64,000 nt of DNA from assembly GCF_002094305.1 (NCBI RefSeq), contig NZ_LWTX01000007.1:186001-250000 (forward strand), given 5' to 3'. This document shows, piece after piece, positions 54,466 to 63,117 of the stretch (the stretch's first letter is position 1; each line of letters starts with the position of its first letter). The notes under the pieces are model-generated. The model did no database searches, was not told the DNA's origin, and saw only the letters and a list, made by a program, of their open reading frames with translations. This DNA is from Prescottella equi (lineage in GTDB: Bacteria; Actinomycetota; Actinomycetes; Mycobacteriales; Mycobacteriaceae). A program made the position numbers and the translations under genes.

Positions 54466-55244
54466 CTGCCGAACGCCTTCTTCTTGGGCTCGGTCGCCTC
54501 GGGCAGCACGCCCGGGTACGGCTCGGCGAGTGCGGCCTGCTGGATCGCGAACAGCTGTTCGCAGCCGGCGAGCGCGGAGTCGAGCAGCTTGTCGAGCGTC
54601 GAGCGCGGGAACGTCGCCCCCTCGCCGGTCCCCTGGATCTCGACGAGCGTGCCCGTGTCGGTCGCGACGACGTTCATGTCGACCTCCGCGCGCGAATCCT
54701 CCTCGTACGGCAGGTCCAGCCGGACCCGGCCGTCGACGACGCCGACGCTGACCGCGGCGATGGCGCACGAGATCGGCTGCGGGTCCGCGAGGCGGCCCGC
54801 GGCGCGCAGGTACGTCACGGCGTCGACGAGCGCGACGTAGGCGCCGGTGATGGCGGCGGTGCGGGTACCACCGTCGGCCTGCAACACGTCGCAGTCGATC
54901 GCGATGGTGTTCTCACCGATCGCGGCGAGATCGATGCAGGCGCGCAGCGAGCGGCCGACCAGCCGACTGATCTCCTGCGTGCGCCCGCCGACCTTGCCCT
55001 TGACCGACTCGCGACCGCTGCGCGTGTGGGTGGCCGCGGGCAGCATCGCGTACTCGGCGGTGAGCCAGCCCAGCCCCGAACCCTTCCGCCAGCGCGGCAC
55101 ACCTTCTTCGACGCTCGCGGTGCACATGACCCGCGTGTTGCCGAACTCGACCAGCACCGACCCTGCGGGATGGTTGGTGAATCCTCGGGTGATCCGAACC
55201 TCGCGGAGTTCGTCGTCCGTCCTACCGTCTTCTCGTGTCGTCAC
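54462..55244 (-). CDS. rph: Ribonuclease PH
   Basis: 260 aa from GTG 55244. Phosphorolytic motifs: [68 protein letters not shown] and [17 protein letters not shown]. It trims tRNA 3' ends with phosphate. The C-terminus is extended by a short Lys tail ([12 protein letters not shown]). Confidence 0.96.
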   Translation of the reverse strand: MTTREDGRTDDELREVRITRGFTNHPAGSVLVEFGNTRVMCTASVEEGVPRWRKGSGLGWLTAEYAMLPAATHTRSGRESVKGKVGGRTQEISRLVGRSLRACIDLAAIGENTIAIDCDVLQADGGTRTAAITGAYVALVDAVTYLRAAGRLADPQPISCAIAAVSVGVVDGRVRLDLPYEEDSRAEVDMNVVATDTGTLVEIQGTGEGATFPRSTLDKLLDSALAGCEQLFAIQQAALAEPYPGVLPEATEPKKKAFGS

Positions 55245-55264
55245 GACCGAGAGCCTAGTCGGGG

Positions 55265-56023
55265 TCAGACGGTGTAGACGTCCCCGGCCGACACGGCATG
55301 CACCGGGCCGGAGAACTCGGCCTTCGCCTCGGCGATGACGTCCTCGCGGGACGTCCACGGCGGGATGTGGGTGAGCAGGAGTTCGCCGACGCCGGCCCGG
55401 GCGGCGACCCGGCCGGCCTCGGTGCCGGAGAGATGGATGCCCTCGGGGCGGTCGGGGCTGTGCGTCCACGACGCCTCGGACAGCAGCACGTCGGCGTCGC
55501 GTGCCAGGTCGACGACGGCGTCGCACATGCCGGTGTCGCCGGTGTACGCGAGGACCCGTCCGGCCTTGCTGGTGACGCGGAAACCGTAGGACTCCGGCGG
55601 ATGGTTCACCCGGAACGCCTGGACCGCGATCTCGCCGATCTCGGCGACGTGGCCGTCGGACCAGCTGCGCAGATCGATGGTGTCGGAGATGTCGTCGAGT
55701 TCACCGCCGCACTCGGCCGATGCCACCCCGATGCGGCACGCGCTGTCGGTCGGGCCGTAGACGAGTGCGCGTCCGCTCGGCGGGGTGGGATGGTAGCGCC
55801 GCCAGACGAGCAGGCCGGGCATGTCGAGGCAGTGGTCGGCGTGCAGGTGCGAGAGCAGGATCGTGGCCTCGCCGGGATCGGCGTGCTTCTGCAGGGCGCC
55901 GAGGACGCCGGGCCCGAAATCCATGACGACCGGCGGAGTGCCGGGAGCGGTCAACAAGTAGCCCGAAGCAGCCGAGTCGGGTCCGGAGACGCTGCCCGAA
56001 CATCCCAGGACCGTAATGCGCAT
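55265..56023 (-). CDS. MBL-fold phosphodiesterase (Rv1339-like)
   Basis: 252 aa. MBL zinc motif [14 protein letters not shown], then [26 protein letters not shown] and the final [15 protein letters not shown]. Rv1339 in mycobacteria is an atypical class II cAMP phosphodiesterase that affects antibiotic tolerance; the order rhomboid-MBL-rph is the same, so the assignment is by synteny and family. If so, it would lower the cAMP read by the CRP-type regulator whose box precedes the pilin. Confidence 0.85.
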   Translation of the reverse strand: MRITVLGCSGSVSGPDSAASGYLLTAPGTPPVVMDFGPGVLGALQKHADPGEATILLSHLHADHCLDMPGLLVWRRYHPTPPSGRALVYGPTDSACRIGVASAECGGELDDISDTIDLRSWSDGHVAEIGEIAVQAFRVNHPPESYGFRVTSKAGRVLAYTGDTGMCDAVVDLARDADVLLSEASWTHSPDRPEGIHLSGTEAGRVAARAGVGELLLTHIPPWTSREDVIAEAKAEFSGPVHAVSAGDVYTV

Positions 56024-56146
56024 GCAAACTATGCTGCCACGCGTACCCGGATCTCAAAAAGCTTCGGGCACTTTCGGTGGCGTCAACTCACATTCGACGC
56101 GCGATTGTGATGCGTCGATACGCTGGTCGGCGGTGTGACGGTCGAG

Positions 56147-56803
56147 TCAGCGCAGCGGCCGCGCGCTCCCGGCGGAACCGATCGTCCCGGCCGCCGGAGC
56201 GCCCTTGCGGGCGTCGGCGGACAGGATCCAGGCGGCGACGACACCGCCGATCGCGCCGAACAGGTGGCCCTGCCACGAGATTCCGTACTGCCCGGGCAGC
56301 ACGCCCCAGAGCATGCCGCCGTAGACGAACAGCACCGCCACGCCGAGCGCGATCTGCCCGAAACTTCTCGTGAAGATGCCGCGTACCAGCAGGAAGGTGA
56401 GCCACCCGAAGATCAGCACGGAGGCGCCGAGATGCGCGGTTCCGACGCCACCGGTCAACCATGTGCCGACGCCACCGATCACCCAGATGATCCCGGTTGC
56501 GGCGAGGCCGCGACCGATGCCCGACATCAGCACCAGGAAGCCGAGGACGAGCAGCGGCACGGTGTTGGCCAGCAGGTGGCCCCACCCGTAGTGCAGCATG
56601 GGGGCGAAGAGGATTCCCCACAAACCGTCGAGCGTGCGCGGTTCGACTCCCCACTGGTCCAGTGGGTTCTTCGGCGCGATCGTGTCGAACGCCTCCAGGA
56701 CGTAGAGGACGACCGCGAACCCGCCGACGGTCATCGCGGCCCGCTGCCACAGCGGGCGCGGAACGCGGGGCGGGGTCACGCGAACTTCGGATCCGGTGCT
56801 CAC
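56147..56803 (-). CDS. Rhomboid-family intramembrane protease
   Basis: 218 aa from GTG 56803. Six membrane helices. HYGWGHLLANTVPLLVLG carries the HxxxN motif. The nucleophile serine is in AHLGASVLIFG (GxS present, though V follows where G is typical), and the catalytic histidine in ISWQGHLFGAIGG. Substrates unknown. Between the P1 peptidase and the MBL gene, as in the Rv1333-Rv1340 order. Confidence 0.9.
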   Translation of the reverse strand: MSTGSEVRVTPPRVPRPLWQRAAMTVGGFAVVLYVLEAFDTIAPKNPLDQWGVEPRTLDGLWGILFAPMLHYGWGHLLANTVPLLVLGFLVLMSGIGRGLAATGIIWVIGGVGTWLTGGVGTAHLGASVLIFGWLTFLLVRGIFTRSFGQIALGVAVLFVYGGMLWGVLPGQYGISWQGHLFGAIGGVVAAWILSADARKGAPAAGTIGSAGSARPLR

Positions 56804-56861
56804 GGAACCGAGCGTACCGACCACCACCGACCGGCGACCGGTGGCGAACGGTGCCCGCCGC

Positions 56862-57950
56862 CTAGCCGGAGGTCCCGAACGCCGACGGGAACACGTCCCG
56901 GTAGCCGGGGATCCCGGCAACGGTGGTGGCCGAGAGGATCGCATCGACGATCGCCCGTTCGACGCACTGCGCCGCGGCAGTGCACACCGCGTCGAGGATC
57001 GGCAGTTCGCGCGGGAACGCCGCGGGGACACCGTCGGGCAGCGGCGTCTCGTGGGTTCCGGTGGCGAGGGCGAAGATCGTGTCGCCGTCGAGCGGGGAAT
57101 GCGCGGGCCGGATCGCCCGAGCCATGCCGTCGTGCCCCGCGACCGCGACCCGGCGGCACGACGCCTTCGACAGCTTCGCGTCGGTGGCGACGACGCCGAT
57201 GGTCGTGTTGAGCACCGTGCCCTTCGCGGCCAGCGCGTTCGCGGCGGCCAACTCCTCGGGGGACGGCAGACGCATGCCGCGCCGTTCGGCGTCCGCGAGG
57301 GAAAGTCCCCACGGCAGTCCCGTCTCCGGATCCCACACGGAGCCCACCGGATTCGCGACCAGCAGCGCCGACACCGTGATGCCGTCGGCCGGGCCACCCT
57401 CGATGACGGCGCTCGCGGTGCCGACTCCGCCCTTGAGCACGCCTGCCCGGGCGCCGGTGCCGGCGCCGACGCAGCCGGTCGTGACGTTCGTGGCCGCGCG
57501 GTCCGCGGCCCGGTAGCCGAAGTCGGCGGTGGGCCGGATCCGCCAGTCGCCGACGGGCAGATCGAACACGACCGCGCCCGGCACGATCGGGACGACCTGG
57601 CCGGGCGCGCCCATCGGGATGCCGTGCTGGTGCTCCTCGAGCCATCGCATGACGCCGTCGGCAGCGGCCAGCCCGTACGCGCTGCCACCGGAGAGCAGCA
57701 CCGCGTGCACCTGCTGCACGGAGTGGCTGGGGTCGAGCAGGTCGGTTTCGCGGGTGCCGGGGCCGCCCCCGCGGACGTCCACGCCCGCGGTTGCGCCCGC
57801 CGGCGCCAGCACGACGGTGCATCCGGTGGCGCCCCCCGCCCCGAGGGTCGCGTCCGTGTCGAGGACGTAGTCGTGACCGACCAGAACGCCCGTCACGTCG
57901 CACAGCGAATCGGTCGGTCCGGTCCGGACCGACGTGCCGGGCGCCGTCAC
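56862..57950 (-). CDS. P1/DmpA-family N-terminal nucleophile hydrolase
   Basis: 362 aa; GTG 57950 overlaps the DUF2017 stop. DmpA fold: DVTGVLVGHDYV, LLSGGSAYGLAAADGVMRWLEE, IVPGAVVFDLPVG. The self-cleavage site is probably before the Thr in VLNTTIGVVATDAKL, which would become the nucleophile. Related proteins are aminopeptidases or amide hydrolases (Rv1333-like, linked to nylon-oligomer hydrolase NylC). The physiological substrate is unknown. Confidence 0.87.
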   Translation of the reverse strand: MTAPGTSVRTGPTDSLCDVTGVLVGHDYVLDTDATLGAGGATGCTVVLAPAGATAGVDVRGGGPGTRETDLLDPSHSVQQVHAVLLSGGSAYGLAAADGVMRWLEEHQHGIPMGAPGQVVPIVPGAVVFDLPVGDWRIRPTADFGYRAADRAATNVTTGCVGAGTGARAGVLKGGVGTASAVIEGGPADGITVSALLVANPVGSVWDPETGLPWGLSLADAERRGMRLPSPEELAAANALAAKGTVLNTTIGVVATDAKLSKASCRRVAVAGHDGMARAIRPAHSPLDGDTIFALATGTHETPLPDGVPAAFPRELPILDAVCTAAAQCVERAIVDAILSATTVAGIPGYRDVFPSAFGTSG

Positions 57951-58528
57951 GCGATCAGCGCCTGGACGAGGGAGTCCTGCATCCACGTCAACCAGTGGTA
58001 GACGTCGTAGTGCGGGGCCCGCGGATCGTCCGGGTCCACCTCGTCGGGGGTGTCGGAGTCGATGCCGAGGTTCGTGCCGAGCGCGAGGCGGACGTCGTTG
58101 AGTCCGGCCAGCCACGCGTCCGCCTGCTCGGGCGTGAGGACGACCTTGCCGCCCTCGGCGGGAACGGTCTGCAGGATGACGGATCCGGCGGCGAGCTTGT
58201 CGTCGATGATGTCGGGCTCGTGGAGGCTGCGCAGTGCGCTGTTGACGTTGCCGCGCTCGGTGTCGTCGCCGGAGTCGGCCTTGTCCGGGTCCGGACGTTG
58301 GAAGTCCGGCAGCAGCCGGGCGAGCACCTCGTCCGACGGGGTTTCGGAGTTGCCGGTCCGCAGTCCCGTGAGAGCAGCCAGTTCGTCGGTGGGCGCCGAC
58401 GCCGCGCGCTCCTCGAGGAGTCCGGACACCGAGGTCACCAGAGACCTCAGCACCGCCGCCTCGTGGGCGTCCATCTCCGAACGGAGTTTCAGTCCGCCGA
58501 GCGAGTTCTTCCTGGTCCAAGTCCGCAC
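57947..58528 (-). CDS. DUF2017 protein (Rv1332-like)
   Basis: 193 aa, GTG start. Acidic helical protein: SEMDAHEAAVLRSLVTSVSGLLEERA at the N-terminus and a C-terminal DVYHWLTWMQDSLVQAL that is the DUF2017 hallmark. Always next to clpS in mycolate actinomycetes; function unknown, possibly an adaptor or regulator linked to the Clp system. Confidence 0.88.
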   Translation of the reverse strand: MRTWTRKNSLGGLKLRSEMDAHEAAVLRSLVTSVSGLLEERAASAPTDELAALTGLRTGNSETPSDEVLARLLPDFQRPDPDKADSGDDTERGNVNSALRSLHEPDIIDDKLAAGSVILQTVPAEGGKVVLTPEQADAWLAGLNDVRLALGTNLGIDSDTPDEVDPDDPRAPHYDVYHWLTWMQDSLVQALIA

Positions 58529-58576
58529 GTCTGTACCCGGGATCCTTACCGTCGAGAGGGATGGATGGAGGAGGGT

Positions 58577-58915
58577 CTAGCTGTCGTCCCGCTGCATCGT
58601 CGCCCACAGGCCGGCGGCGTGAAGTTTCCGGACATCGTTCTCGACTTTATCGCGAGAACCGCTGGATACGACCGCTTTGCCTTCCTTGTGAACCTGCATC
58701 ATCAGATCCGTCGCCTTGGCTTTGCTGTAGCCGAAGAGCTTCTGGAAGATGTACGTCACGTAGTGCATGAGGTTGACCGGGTCGTCCCAGACGACGGTTA
58801 CCCAGGGGCGATCCTGCGCCTCGACCGTCTCCTCGATCTCGGCCTCCGCGGGCGAGACCTGGGGCGCTGCAGCGGGCATCTTGCCGACCGGGAGTGTCGT
58901 CGGGAAAGTTGTCAT
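58577..58915 (-). CDS. clpS: ATP-dependent Clp protease adaptor ClpS
   Basis: 112 aa from ATG 58915, or 100 aa from ATG 58879; neither has a good ribosome-binding site and the shorter form fits the usual size. Core motif [24 protein letters not shown] (DDPVN loop binds N-degron), then [18 protein letters not shown]. It delivers N-end-rule substrates to ClpC. First gene of the leftward clpS-rdgB run and divergent from pncB. Confidence 0.93.
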   Translation of the reverse strand: MTTFPTTLPVGKMPAAAPQVSPAEAEIEETVEAQDRPWVTVVWDDPVNLMHYVTYIFQKLFGYSKAKATDLMMQVHKEGKAVVSSGSRDKVENDVRKLHAAGLWATMQRDDS

Positions 58916-58990
58916 CGTCGAACACGGCGCCATGGGTCCAGGGTACGGCGTAGCCATCGAACCCGACACCCGCGGCCGGGGCCCGAATCG

Positions 58991-58996
58991 TAGAGT
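58991..58996 (+). promoter_or_regulatory. Putative -10 hexamer for a leaderless pncB mRNA
   Basis: TAGAGT is followed by 7 nt and then the GTG at 59004. No purine-rich ribosome-binding site lies between, so transcription and translation probably begin at the same base. Confidence 0.5.
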
Positions 58997-59003
58997 TGGC
59001 CCT

Positions 59004-60371
59004 GTGGCAACCGTTCCCGCATCCCGTGACGTCGACACGTCCAGTACCGCCCTCTTCACCGACCAGTACGAGCTCACGATGCTCGAGGCGGCGCTCGCGG
59101 ACGGTTCCGGCCACCGGCAGTGCAGCTTCGAGGTCTTCGCCCGACGACTGCCCGACGGCCGCCGGTACGGCGTGGTCGCGGGCATGGGGCGCATCGCGGA
59201 CGCCTTGTCGCGCTTCCGTTTCGGCGAGCCGGAACTCGAGGTCGTGGGCCGCTTCCTCGACGCCGCGACGGTGCGGTGGTTGCGGGACTTCCGGTTCTCC
59301 GGCGACATCGACGGCTACCGCGAGGGCGAGCTGTACTTCCCCGGGTCGCCCATTCTCTCGGTCCGCGGGACGTTCGCCGAATGTGTCCTACTCGAGACGC
59401 TGGTGTTGTCGATCCTCAACCACGACAGCGCGATCGCGTCGGCCGCCGCCCGGATGGTCAGCGCGGCGGACGGCCGCCGGATGATCGAGATGGGCTCGCG
59501 CCGCGCCCACGAGGAGTCCGCCGTCGCGTGCGCCCGCGCCGCGTATCTGGCGGGCTTCGACGCCACCTCGAATCTCGAAGCGGTACGCAGGCACGGCGTC
59601 CCCGGTGCGGGCACCAGCGCCCACGCCTTCACGCTCCTGCACACCGACGACGGTGTCCCGGACGAAGTGGGCGCTTTCCGGTCGCAGGTCGCGGCGCTCG
59701 GCGTCGGCACGACGTTGCTCGTCGACACGTACGACATCACCCGCGGCGTCGAGAACGCCGTGGCCGCGGCGGGCACGGGCCTCGGGGGCGTGCGGATCGA
59801 CTCGGGCGATCTCGGCGTGCTCGCGCGTCAGGTCCGCGAGCAGCTCGACGGCCTCGGGGCGACCGGCACCCGGATCGTGGTGTCCGGGGACCTGGACGAG
59901 TATGCGATCGCCGCGCTGCGCGCCGAACCCGTCGACTCGTACGGCGTCGGAACGTCACTCGTGACGGGATCGGGTGCTCCGACCGCCGGGATGGTCTACA
60001 AACTCGTCGAGGTCGAGGGCGTGCCGGTCGAGAAGCGCAGCAGCAACAAGCAGTCCCGGGGCGGCACCAAACGCGCGATGCGCCTGAGCCGGGCGTCGGG
60101 CACGATCGTCGAAGAGGTGCTCTACCGGGCGGGCGCCGCAGCGCCGGACACCGCCGGTCTCGAGTCCCGGGAGTTGCTCGTCCCGATGGTGCGCGCGGGC
60201 GAGCTCGTCGACGACCTTCCCACGCTCGACGAGGCCCGGGCCCTGCTCGCCGCGAACCTGGTGAGCCTGCCGTGGGAGGGGCTCAAGTTGTCGCACGGCG
60301 ACCCCGCCGTACCCACCCGATTCGCGTCGACCGAGCCGATCGCGGCGGTTGCCGAGGGAGGAGTGAAGTGA
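59004..60371 (+). CDS. pncB: Nicotinate phosphoribosyltransferase
   Basis: 455 aa from GTG 59004. Motifs: [56 protein letters not shown] (phosphoribosyl site) and [11 protein letters not shown]. It joins nicotinate to PRPP in the NAD salvage (Preiss-Handler) route. It overlaps pncA by 4 nt (GTGA), putting nicotinamide deamidation and nicotinate use in one operon. Confidence 0.96.
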   Translation: MATVPASRDVDTSSTALFTDQYELTMLEAALADGSGHRQCSFEVFARRLPDGRRYGVVAGMGRIADALSRFRFGEPELEVVGRFLDAATVRWLRDFRFSGDIDGYREGELYFPGSPILSVRGTFAECVLLETLVLSILNHDSAIASAAARMVSAADGRRMIEMGSRRAHEESAVACARAAYLAGFDATSNLEAVRRHGVPGAGTSAHAFTLLHTDDGVPDEVGAFRSQVAALGVGTTLLVDTYDITRGVENAVAAAGTGLGGVRIDSGDLGVLARQVREQLDGLGATGTRIVVSGDLDEYAIAALRAEPVDSYGVGTSLVTGSGAPTAGMVYKLVEVEGVPVEKRSSNKQSRGGTKRAMRLSRASGTIVEEVLYRAGAAAPDTAGLESRELLVPMVRAGELVDDLPTLDEARALLAANLVSLPWEGLKLSHGDPAVPTRFASTEPIAAVAEGGVK

Positions 60372-60955
60372 CCGGCACGGCACTCGTCGTCACCGACGTC
60401 CAGAACGACTTCTGCGAGGGCGGTGCACTCGCCGTCGCGGGCGGTGCGGCAGTGGCCGCCGCGATCGAGGAGCTGTACTCCGACCACGGCTACAGCGCGA
60501 TCGTCGCCACCCGCGACAACCACATCGACCCGGGCGACCACTTCTCCGAGACCCCGGACTTCGTCGACAGCTGGCCGCCGCACTGCGTGGCCGGGACGCC
60601 GGGCGCCGAGTTCCATCCGGCACTCGGGACCGGTGCGATCGAGGAGACCTTCTCGAAGGGCGAGCGCAGCGCCGCGTACTCGGGCTTCGAGGGTGTCTCG
60701 CCGTCCGGCGAGTCGCTCGCCGACTGGTTGCGCCGGCACGACATCGACGCCGTCGATGTCGTCGGGATCGCGACCGATCACTGCGTCCGGGCGACGGCGC
60801 TGGACTCCGCCACCGAGGGCTTCCGCACCCGCGTGCTGCTCCCCTTTACCGCGGGCGTGTCCCCCGCCACCGTCGAGGCGGCATTGGCCGAGCTCGACGC
60901 GGCCGGCGTCGAGCTGGTCGGCCGTCTCTCCGAGCCGGGAGCCGCCGCGCCCTGA
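60368..60955 (+). CDS. pncA: Nicotinamidase
   Basis: 195 aa from the GTG that overlaps the pncB stop. Cysteine-hydrolase triad: D in VVTDVQNDFCEGGALAV, K in FSKGERSA, C in GIATDHCVRATAL. Metal ligands in ATRDNHIDPGDHF. It converts nicotinamide to nicotinate, also the enzyme that activates pyrazinamide in mycobacteria. Coupled to pncB. Confidence 0.96.
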   Translation: MTGTALVVTDVQNDFCEGGALAVAGGAAVAAAIEELYSDHGYSAIVATRDNHIDPGDHFSETPDFVDSWPPHCVAGTPGAEFHPALGTGAIEETFSKGERSAAYSGFEGVSPSGESLADWLRRHDIDAVDVVGIATDHCVRATALDSATEGFRTRVLLPFTAGVSPATVEAALAELDAAGVELVGRLSEPGAAAP

Positions 60956-60968
60956 TGCCTCCGAGTCC

Positions 60969-61589
60969 TCAGCGGTGCGCGGTGGACGTGAACTGATGTG
61001 TCGCCGCGTCGACGATCTCGGTCGGCGTGACGGTGATCTCCTCGTTCAACCATGCGGTGACCAGTTCGACCAGACCGCCCACGAACAGCAGTCCTGCGAT
61101 CTCGCCCTGCAACGGCGGCCAGGCGCGCTCGCCGTACATGCGTGCAGCCTCGTCGGCGACCATCTGAGCAAAACCCCGCAGTGCGGCGCGGCGGTGAGTG
61201 CGCAGGGGTTCGACAGCGGCGGACTCGATGAGCGCGAACCGGCCCTTTCGGGGGTCTTCGGTGAGGATGGTGACGAACGAGGCGATGGCATTGCGGACAC
61301 GCTGCTCCAGCGTCCCGGTGTCGGCGTGCAGCGCATCGAGTCCGCGGCGCCGAACCTCCTCCGCGATGCCGTCCAGGACGGTCTGCAGGAGTTCGTCCCT
61401 GCTGGTGAAGCTCTCGTAGAAATATCTCTCGGTGAGTTTGGCGCGCGCACAGATGGCAGTCATGGTGGCGCCGCTGATCCCGCCCGCCGCGAACACGTCC
61501 AGCCCCGCCTCGAGCAGGCTCTCGCGCCGACGCGCGGTGCGTTGGTCACCGCTGAGACCGGCGTAGCGGCGCGGGAGGGAGGAAGCCAT
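60969..61589 (-). CDS. TetR-family regulator (probably of the P450 gene)
   Basis: 206 aa. N-terminal HTH: RRESLLEAGLDVFAAGG, GATMTAICARAKLTERYFYESFTSRDELL. The C-terminal ligand domain is family-typical (TETR_C). Divergent from the P450 gene with a 24-bp inverted repeat between, matching the Rv3058c-Rv3059 (cyp136) pair in mycobacteria. It probably represses both genes until its ligand is present. Confidence 0.88.
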   Translation of the reverse strand: MASSLPRRYAGLSGDQRTARRRESLLEAGLDVFAAGGISGATMTAICARAKLTERYFYESFTSRDELLQTVLDGIAEEVRRRGLDALHADTGTLEQRVRNAIASFVTILTEDPRKGRFALIESAAVEPLRTHRRAALRGFAQMVADEAARMYGERAWPPLQGEIAGLLFVGGLVELVTAWLNEEITVTPTEIVDAATHQFTSTAHR

Positions 61590-61634
61590 GGATCGATATT
61601 GACAGACCCACCGACTGTGACCCAGACTACATCT

Positions 61635-61658
61635 ATCTGACAGAGCCTACTGTCAGAT
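61635..61658. promoter_or_regulatory. TetR-type operator, 9-bp arms
   Basis: ATCTGACAG-AGCCTA-CTGTCAGAT, perfect arms with a 6-nt centre, midway between the TetR and P450 genes. The ATG at 61657 sits at its right edge, which is one reason to prefer the next in-frame ATG at 61678. Confidence 0.75.
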
Positions 61659-61677
61659 GGACGGGGGTCTAGATGTC

Positions 61678-63066
61678 ATGACCAAGTTGTTGGCCGATCC
61701 ACCCACACAGTCCGGGCTACGCCCGGTCGCGGGCCGACCGGGCCTGCCGCTCGTGGGGCAGGTACTCGCGTACATCCGGGATCCACTCGCGCTGATGCAA
61801 CGACAGTGGGACCGCTACGGCGAGATCTCGTGGTTCTCAATGCTCGGTCGACGGTGGCTCGCCGTGCTCGGCCCGGACGCGTGCCAGGAAGTGCTGCAGA
61901 ACAAGGATCGGGCCTTCGCCAACGGCGACGGCTGGTCGGTCCTAATCGGTCCCTTCTTCCACGGCGGTCTCATGCTCCTCGACTCGGAGGAACATCTACG
62001 ACACCGCCGCATCATGCAGCAGGCGTTCACCCGAGCTCGGCTCGAGAAGACCGTCGCCGCCCTCCACCCCGCGATCGACTCGGCGCTTCAGGGATGGACC
62101 CCCACCGAGGGGTTCCGGGCCTACACCGCGCTCAAGGCACTGACGCTGGATCTCGCCACCGACATCTTCATGGGCGGGGCGGAAGGAGCAACCGACAGCG
62201 AGATCGCCTCGGTGCAGAAGGCCTTCGTCGACTGTGTCCAGGCGGCCACCTCGGTGATCCGCCGGCCGGTCCCGGGGACCCGATGGAAGCGCGGGCTCGA
62301 CGGCCGGCGCGTTCTCGAAGAATTCTTGCACCGGTATCTACCGGCACGCCGAACCCGCGAGACCGACGACCTCTTCTCCGTGCTCTGCCACATCGAGGCC
62401 GATGCGGGACAACGCTTCACCGACGACGAGGTGATCGACCACATGATCTTCCTCCTCATGGCCGCCCACGACACCTCGACGATCACTCTCTCCACGATGA
62501 TGCAGTACCTGGGCCAACATCCGAGGTGGCAGGACCGTTGCCGCGCGGAGTCGCTGGCGCTGGGGACCTCGACACCGAGCCACACCGAACTGGACGGGCT
62601 CGACAGCCTCGATCTGGTCATGAAGGAATGCCTCCGGATCGTCTCTCCGGTGCCGGTCGTGGCGCGCCGCGCGGTGCGCGACACCCAGGTTCGCGGGCAC
62701 TTCGTACCGGCCGACACCTACGCGGCGGTGGCTCCGCATTTCACCCATCACATGGCGGAGTACTGGCCCGACCCCGAATGCTTCGATCCCGAGCGCTTCG
62801 CGCCGCACCGCCGCGAGGACAAGGTGCACCGGTATGCCTGGGAGCCGTTCGGTGGCGGCGTGCACAAATGCCTGGGAATGCACTTCGCCGGCGCCGAGAT
62901 CAAGGCGATCATGCATCATCTGCTCCTGCGTTTCGACTGGCAGGTCGACGCCGACTACGTCGCTCCGCTCGACTTCACCTCGTTGCCGTTCCCCTCCGAC
63001 GGACAGCCGGTCGATCTGCGTCTGCGGCCTCGCATGCCTGCACCGTCGCCGCGGTCCGCACCGTGA
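61678..63066 (+). CDS. Cytochrome P450, CYP136-like
   Basis: 462 aa from ATG 61678 (ACGGGGGT 9 nt ahead; ATG 61657 is inside the operator). I-helix AAHDTSTITLS (acid-alcohol pair DT), ExxR in MKECLRI, and heme loop FGGGVHKCLGMHF with the axial cysteine. The divergent TetR partner is the main reason for CYP136-like. It likely hydroxylates a lipophilic molecule, perhaps a sterol or fatty acid; the redox partners are not here. Confidence 0.9.
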   Translation: MTKLLADPPTQSGLRPVAGRPGLPLVGQVLAYIRDPLALMQRQWDRYGEISWFSMLGRRWLAVLGPDACQEVLQNKDRAFANGDGWSVLIGPFFHGGLMLLDSEEHLRHRRIMQQAFTRARLEKTVAALHPAIDSALQGWTPTEGFRAYTALKALTLDLATDIFMGGAEGATDSEIASVQKAFVDCVQAATSVIRRPVPGTRWKRGLDGRRVLEEFLHRYLPARRTRETDDLFSVLCHIEADAGQRFTDDEVIDHMIFLLMAAHDTSTITLSTMMQYLGQHPRWQDRCRAESLALGTSTPSHTELDGLDSLDLVMKECLRIVSPVPVVARRAVRDTQVRGHFVPADTYAAVAPHFTHHMAEYWPDPECFDPERFAPHRREDKVHRYAWEPFGGGVHKCLGMHFAGAEIKAIMHHLLLRFDWQVDADYVAPLDFTSLPFPSDGQPVDLRLRPRMPAPSPRSAP

Positions 63067-63105
63067 TGCGGCAGGTCGCCGACCGGAGTTGACGGTGCCG
63101 GGCAG

Positions 63106-63111
63106 TACCCT
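63106..63111 (+). promoter_or_regulatory. Putative -10 hexamer for a leaderless dinG mRNA
   Basis: TACCCT, 6 nt, then GTG 63118, again with no ribosome-binding site. It lies downstream of the P450 stop, so dinG has its own promoter. Confidence 0.45.
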
Positions 63112-63117
63112 GTTGCG

